Source of the DNA: Aquaspirillum sp. LM1
GTDB lineage: Bacteria > Pseudomonadota > Gammaproteobacteria > Burkholderiales > Aquaspirillaceae
Reading direction: 5' to 3'
Assembly: GCF_002002905.1 (NCBI RefSeq)
Contig: NZ_CP019509.1
Coordinates: 1,054,001-1,118,000 of the forward strand
Length of the DNA stretch: 64,000 nucleotides
The notes below the pieces were generated by a model. The model did not search any database and was not told where the DNA came from. It saw only the letters and a list, made by a program, of their open reading frames with translations. Of this stretch, positions 61,972 through 64,000 are shown piece by piece. The translations under genes and the position numbers were made by a program. Each line of letters starts with the position of its first letter. Position 1 is the stretch's first letter.

Positions 61972-63588
61972 ATGAAAAACCTGTCTGTACGCACACAACT
62001 TCTGGCCCTGGTGATCCTGGCCGTGGTGGGCTTTCTGGCGCTGGGCGGCATGGTGCTGCGCTCGGAATACCTGGCCTTGCGCGCCGCCAGCGTGGACAAG
62101 CTGACCACGCTGACCGAAAGCGCGCTGTACATCATCCGTCACTATGAAGAAGCGGCCAGCCAGGGGCAGATGGGCGAAGCTGACGCCAAGGCGCAGGCCA
62201 AGCGGGCGGTGATGGCATCGCGCTACGGCAAGGATGGCTATTTTTTCATTTTTGACGCCCAGCTCAATTACGTGGGCCACCCGCTCAAGCCGGCGCTGGA
62301 CGGCACCAGCGTGTACAAGCTGAAAGACGCCAAGGGGCGGAATCTGGGCGAGCTGTTTGCCAAGGCGGTGGCCGATGGCAGTGGGCTGGCATCGTATGAC
62401 TGGATCAAGCCAGGTGACTCGGACGAAACTGAAAAAATCTCCAAGGTATTGCGCAGCCAGCGGTGGCACTGGGTGGTAGGCACTGGCCAGCATATTGAAG
62501 ACATCAACCGCGAAATCTGGCAGTCGGCCATCAATCTGCTGGTGATCATGGGTCTGGGTACGCTGCTCTTGCTGCTGGCCGGCATGGCGATTGCGCGCAA
62601 TATTGTCCGCCAGTTGGGCGGCGAACCGGTGTATGCCGCCGAAGTGGTGGCCAGCATTGCCAGCGGCAACCTGAATACCCCGATCATCGAGCGCGGCCAG
62701 GGCTTGCTCAGCGCCATTGCCAGCATGCAAACCCAGCTGCGCACCATGGTTGGCCAGGTAGCCGAGCAGGCCAACCGGCTGATGGACATGTCCAAGGGCT
62801 TGTCCGGCCATGTCGAGCATCTGTCCACCGCCGCCCAGAGCCAGAGCGAATCGGCCTCGGCCATGGCCGCCTCGGTAGAGCAGATGACCGTCAGCATCAA
62901 TGAAATTGCCAGCCATGCCGGCGAGGCGCGCGATATCAGCCAGAATGCCGGCCAGCAGTCGCATGACAGTGGTCAGGTGGTGCGCCGTGCCGCCGAGGAA
63001 ATGGCCGAGATCAATGGTTCGGTGGAGGCTGCATCGCATACGCTGACCACGCTGGTGCAGGACGTGGGGGGGATTAGTTCGATTGTCGGGGTGATTCGTG
63101 ACGTGGCCGACCAGACCAATCTGCTGGCGCTCAACGCCGCGATTGAAGCTGCCCGCGCTGGTGAACAAGGCCGGGGCTTTGCCGTGGTGGCCGATGAGGT
63201 GCGCAAGCTGGCGGAACGCACCGCCAAGGCCACCGGGGAAATTACTGACCGAATTCACCATATCCAGCACTTGTCCGGCCAGTCGCGTGCCAGCATGGAC
63301 GCCGCCGTGCAGCGGATGACCGATGGCGTGACCCTGGCGCGTGAAGGCGGCGAGGCGATTGGCACCATCGAAAGCCACTCCAATCAGGTGGTGGCCACGG
63401 TCAACGATATTTCCCTGGCGCTGAAAGAGCAAAGCCTGGCCAGCAACGACATTGCCCAGCGTATTGAGCAGATTGCCCGTGGCGCTGGCGACACCGCTAC
63501 GGCGGTGCAGGCGGCGGCGCTGGCCAGCAGCGAAATGCACGCCGTGGCCGCCAGCCTGCAAACCTCGGTGCGTGGCTTTCGTACCTGA
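61972..63588 (+). CDS. methyl-accepting chemotaxis protein (single Cache sensor)
   Basis: A 538-aa chemoreceptor. An N-terminal helix (about residues 9-30) and a second near 185-208 enclose a periplasmic sCache_2 domain with the typical [17 protein letters not shown]-like VGHPLKP and RWHWVVGTG segments. A HAMP region and the signalling helices follow, with the tip [20 protein letters not shown] and [20 protein letters not shown]. sCache_2 receptors often sense small carboxylic acids, but the ligand here is unknown. No CheR-binding pentapeptide ends the protein. The ATG at 61972 gives [13 protein letters not shown], a normal receptor start. Unlike flgMN it appears to use a sigma-70 promoter. 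Confidence 0.93.
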   Translation: MKNLSVRTQLLALVILAVVGFLALGGMVLRSEYLALRAASVDKLTTLTESALYIIRHYEEAASQGQMGEADAKAQAKRAVMASRYGKDGYFFIFDAQLNYVGHPLKPALDGTSVYKLKDAKGRNLGELFAKAVADGSGLASYDWIKPGDSDETEKISKVLRSQRWHWVVGTGQHIEDINREIWQSAINLLVIMGLGTLLLLLAGMAIARNIVRQLGGEPVYAAEVVASIASGNLNTPIIERGQGLLSAIASMQTQLRTMVGQVAEQANRLMDMSKGLSGHVEHLSTAAQSQSESASAMAASVEQMTVSINEIASHAGEARDISQNAGQQSHDSGQVVRRAAEEMAEINGSVEAASHTLTTLVQDVGGISSIVGVIRDVADQTNLLALNAAIEAARAGEQGRGFAVVADEVRKLAERTAKATGEITDRIHHIQHLSGQSRASMDAAVQRMTDGVTLAREGGEAIGTIESHSNQVVATVNDISLALKEQSLASNDIAQRIEQIARGAGDTATAVQAAALASSEMHAVAASLQTSVRGFRT

Positions 63589-63613
63589 GTCATGAACGTT
63601 GAGCCATGAAAGC

Positions 63614-63649
63614 CATGAAAAAGCCCTGATGGCTCAGGGCTTTTTCATG
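63614..63649 (+). terminator. terminator after the chemoreceptor gene
   Basis: CATGAAAAAGCCCTGA and its exact complement close a 4-base loop. The TTTTT in the right arm makes it a good terminator on the plus strand and, by symmetry, for bamD on the minus strand. Confidence 0.8.
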
Positions 63650-63667
63650 ATGGCTGCCGGACAGCGC

Positions 63668-63768
63668 TTAAGGAAACGCTGAAAAAATCGTCATCCCCGC
63701 GAAGGCGGGAATCCAGGGTGTTGCTTTTGGCAAAAACGATTTTTCTGAATCAATCAGCGCTTCCTTAA
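63668..63768. mobile_element. IS5-like miniature element (93 bp copy) with TTAA duplications
   Basis: The element at 63672-63764 begins GGAAACGCTGA and ends TCAGCGCTTCC, flanked on both sides by TTAA. It lacks about 16 bases of the interior present in the 109-bp copies. The right TTAA contains the complement of the bamD stop codon. Confidence 0.75.
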
Positions 63769-64000
63769 CGCCAGAACTGATACCACGGCATATCCTGATA
63801 CACCCAGGGCGATTTCAGATAGCGGCTGTTCGGGTAGCTCGTGACCAGCACCCGCTGGCTGTCTTCGGCCAGTTTCGGCAGTTTCAGCTCGGTGTAGGCG
63901 GTGACCATCAGCGCCAAGGCTTCTTCGGTGTAACCCGCGTCGGCAAACTCGCGAATGGTGGCCTGGGCGCGGTTGACCGCCGCCAGGTACGCCTTGCGTT
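63765..64000 (-). CDS. bamD: outer membrane assembly lipoprotein BamD, 3' end only
   Basis: The last 78 codons of a gene that enters from beyond the right edge. Translated on the minus strand it reads YLAAVNRAQATIREF, then EEALALMVTAYTELKLPKLA, DSQRVLVTSYPNSRYL and the end WYQFWR. This TPR pattern (R-A-x-x-x-I, EEAL-x-x-M, the Y-x-x-L-x-x-x-x-L-A-x-D-x-x-RVL repeat and YPxSxYL) is that of BamD/ComL, the essential lipoprotein of the BAM complex. Its TAA stop at 63765-63767 lies within the TTAA target duplication of a miniature element. Confidence 0.88.
   Translation of the reverse strand, partial: RKAYLAAVNRAQATIREFADAGYTEEALALMVTAYTELKLPKLAEDSQRVLVTSYPNSRYLKSPWVYQDMPWYQFWR

Noticed and set aside
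1-64000. rRNA, tRNA, CRISPR arrays, riboswitches and prophage modules.
   Set aside because: Reading both strands showed no cloverleaf with a CCA-type end, no regularly spaced repeats, no c-di-GMP or other riboswitch core and no phage structural genes. Small RNAs without conserved sequence could be missed.

Overview
The window is GC-rich chromosomal DNA from a motile Gram-negative bacterium. The gene set points to a Betaproteobacterium near Neisseriales (Chromobacteriaceae or Chitinibacteraceae type): LpxH and BamD, FlgA/FlgM/FlgN, RhlE-type helicases, a betaproteobacterial CobD/CbiB-family protein, ClpB behind a heat-shock promoter, and an IS5-like miniature repeat scattered between genes. 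The assignment is inferred from content, not from a marker-gene comparison. No rRNA, tRNA, CRISPR array, prophage or intact insertion sequence was recognised.

Layout. 1-2.35 kb: the end of a CinA-type molybdopterin-domain protein, converging on an amidase and a DUF2867 protein. 2.35-4.5 kb: an AT-richer island with a FlhE-like secreted protein and an unknown 360-aa protein. 4.6-12 kb: valS, a membrane diguanylate cyclase, a small DUF486 membrane protein, two cyclophilins (ppiA, ppiB) and lpxH. 12-16.1 kb: a PlpD-like patatin/beta-barrel protein behind an amino-acid ABC permease and its binding lipoprotein. 16.3-21.6 kb: a very basic secreted protein, a repeat cluster, a DEAD-box helicase, a CobD/CbiB-family protein and flgA-flgM-flgN. 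21.7-30.5 kb: a signalling block with a five-PAS diguanylate cyclase, a chemoreceptor and a GGDEF-EAL protein. 30.6-34.9 kb: an AstE-like deacylase, an acetylornithine-type aminotransferase, a dienelactone hydrolase and MarC. 35-40 kb: an RTX protein with an internal duplication, an EF-hand-like protein and a helical Ala-rich protein. 40.4-48.7 kb: corA-ppx, phoU, rpiA, a tight operon (methyltransferase-rnhA-dnaQ-ispD-ispF) and gloB. 48.8-57.9 kb: mltD, a TPR/GT41 glycosyltransferase, gph, rhlE, an RNase T2, a secreted Ala/Pro-rich protein and a YjfB-like protein. 58-64 kb: an acyl-CoA-binding protein, clpB, a chemoreceptor and the 3' end of bamD.

How the genes work together. Motility and c-di-GMP signalling are over-represented: flgAMN, FlhE-like and YjfB-like proteins, two chemoreceptors, two active-looking diguanylate cyclases and one likely phosphodiesterase. 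Sequences close to the flagellar sigma-28 consensus (an 8-mer, 11 bases, then GCCGATAA-like) lie 37-41 bases before flgM, before the five-PAS cyclase, and before both members of a divergent pair of unknown genes at 37.6-40.05 kb. That pair is the best candidate here for something undescribed. Two further regulatory observations stand out: a CAAAC-N4-GTTTG palindrome over the promoter of the acyl-CoA-binding protein gene, resembling PsrA fatty-acid-regulator sites, and a 93-109 bp IS5-like miniature element whose TTAG/TTAA target duplications contain the stop codons of lpxH, the patatin gene and bamD.
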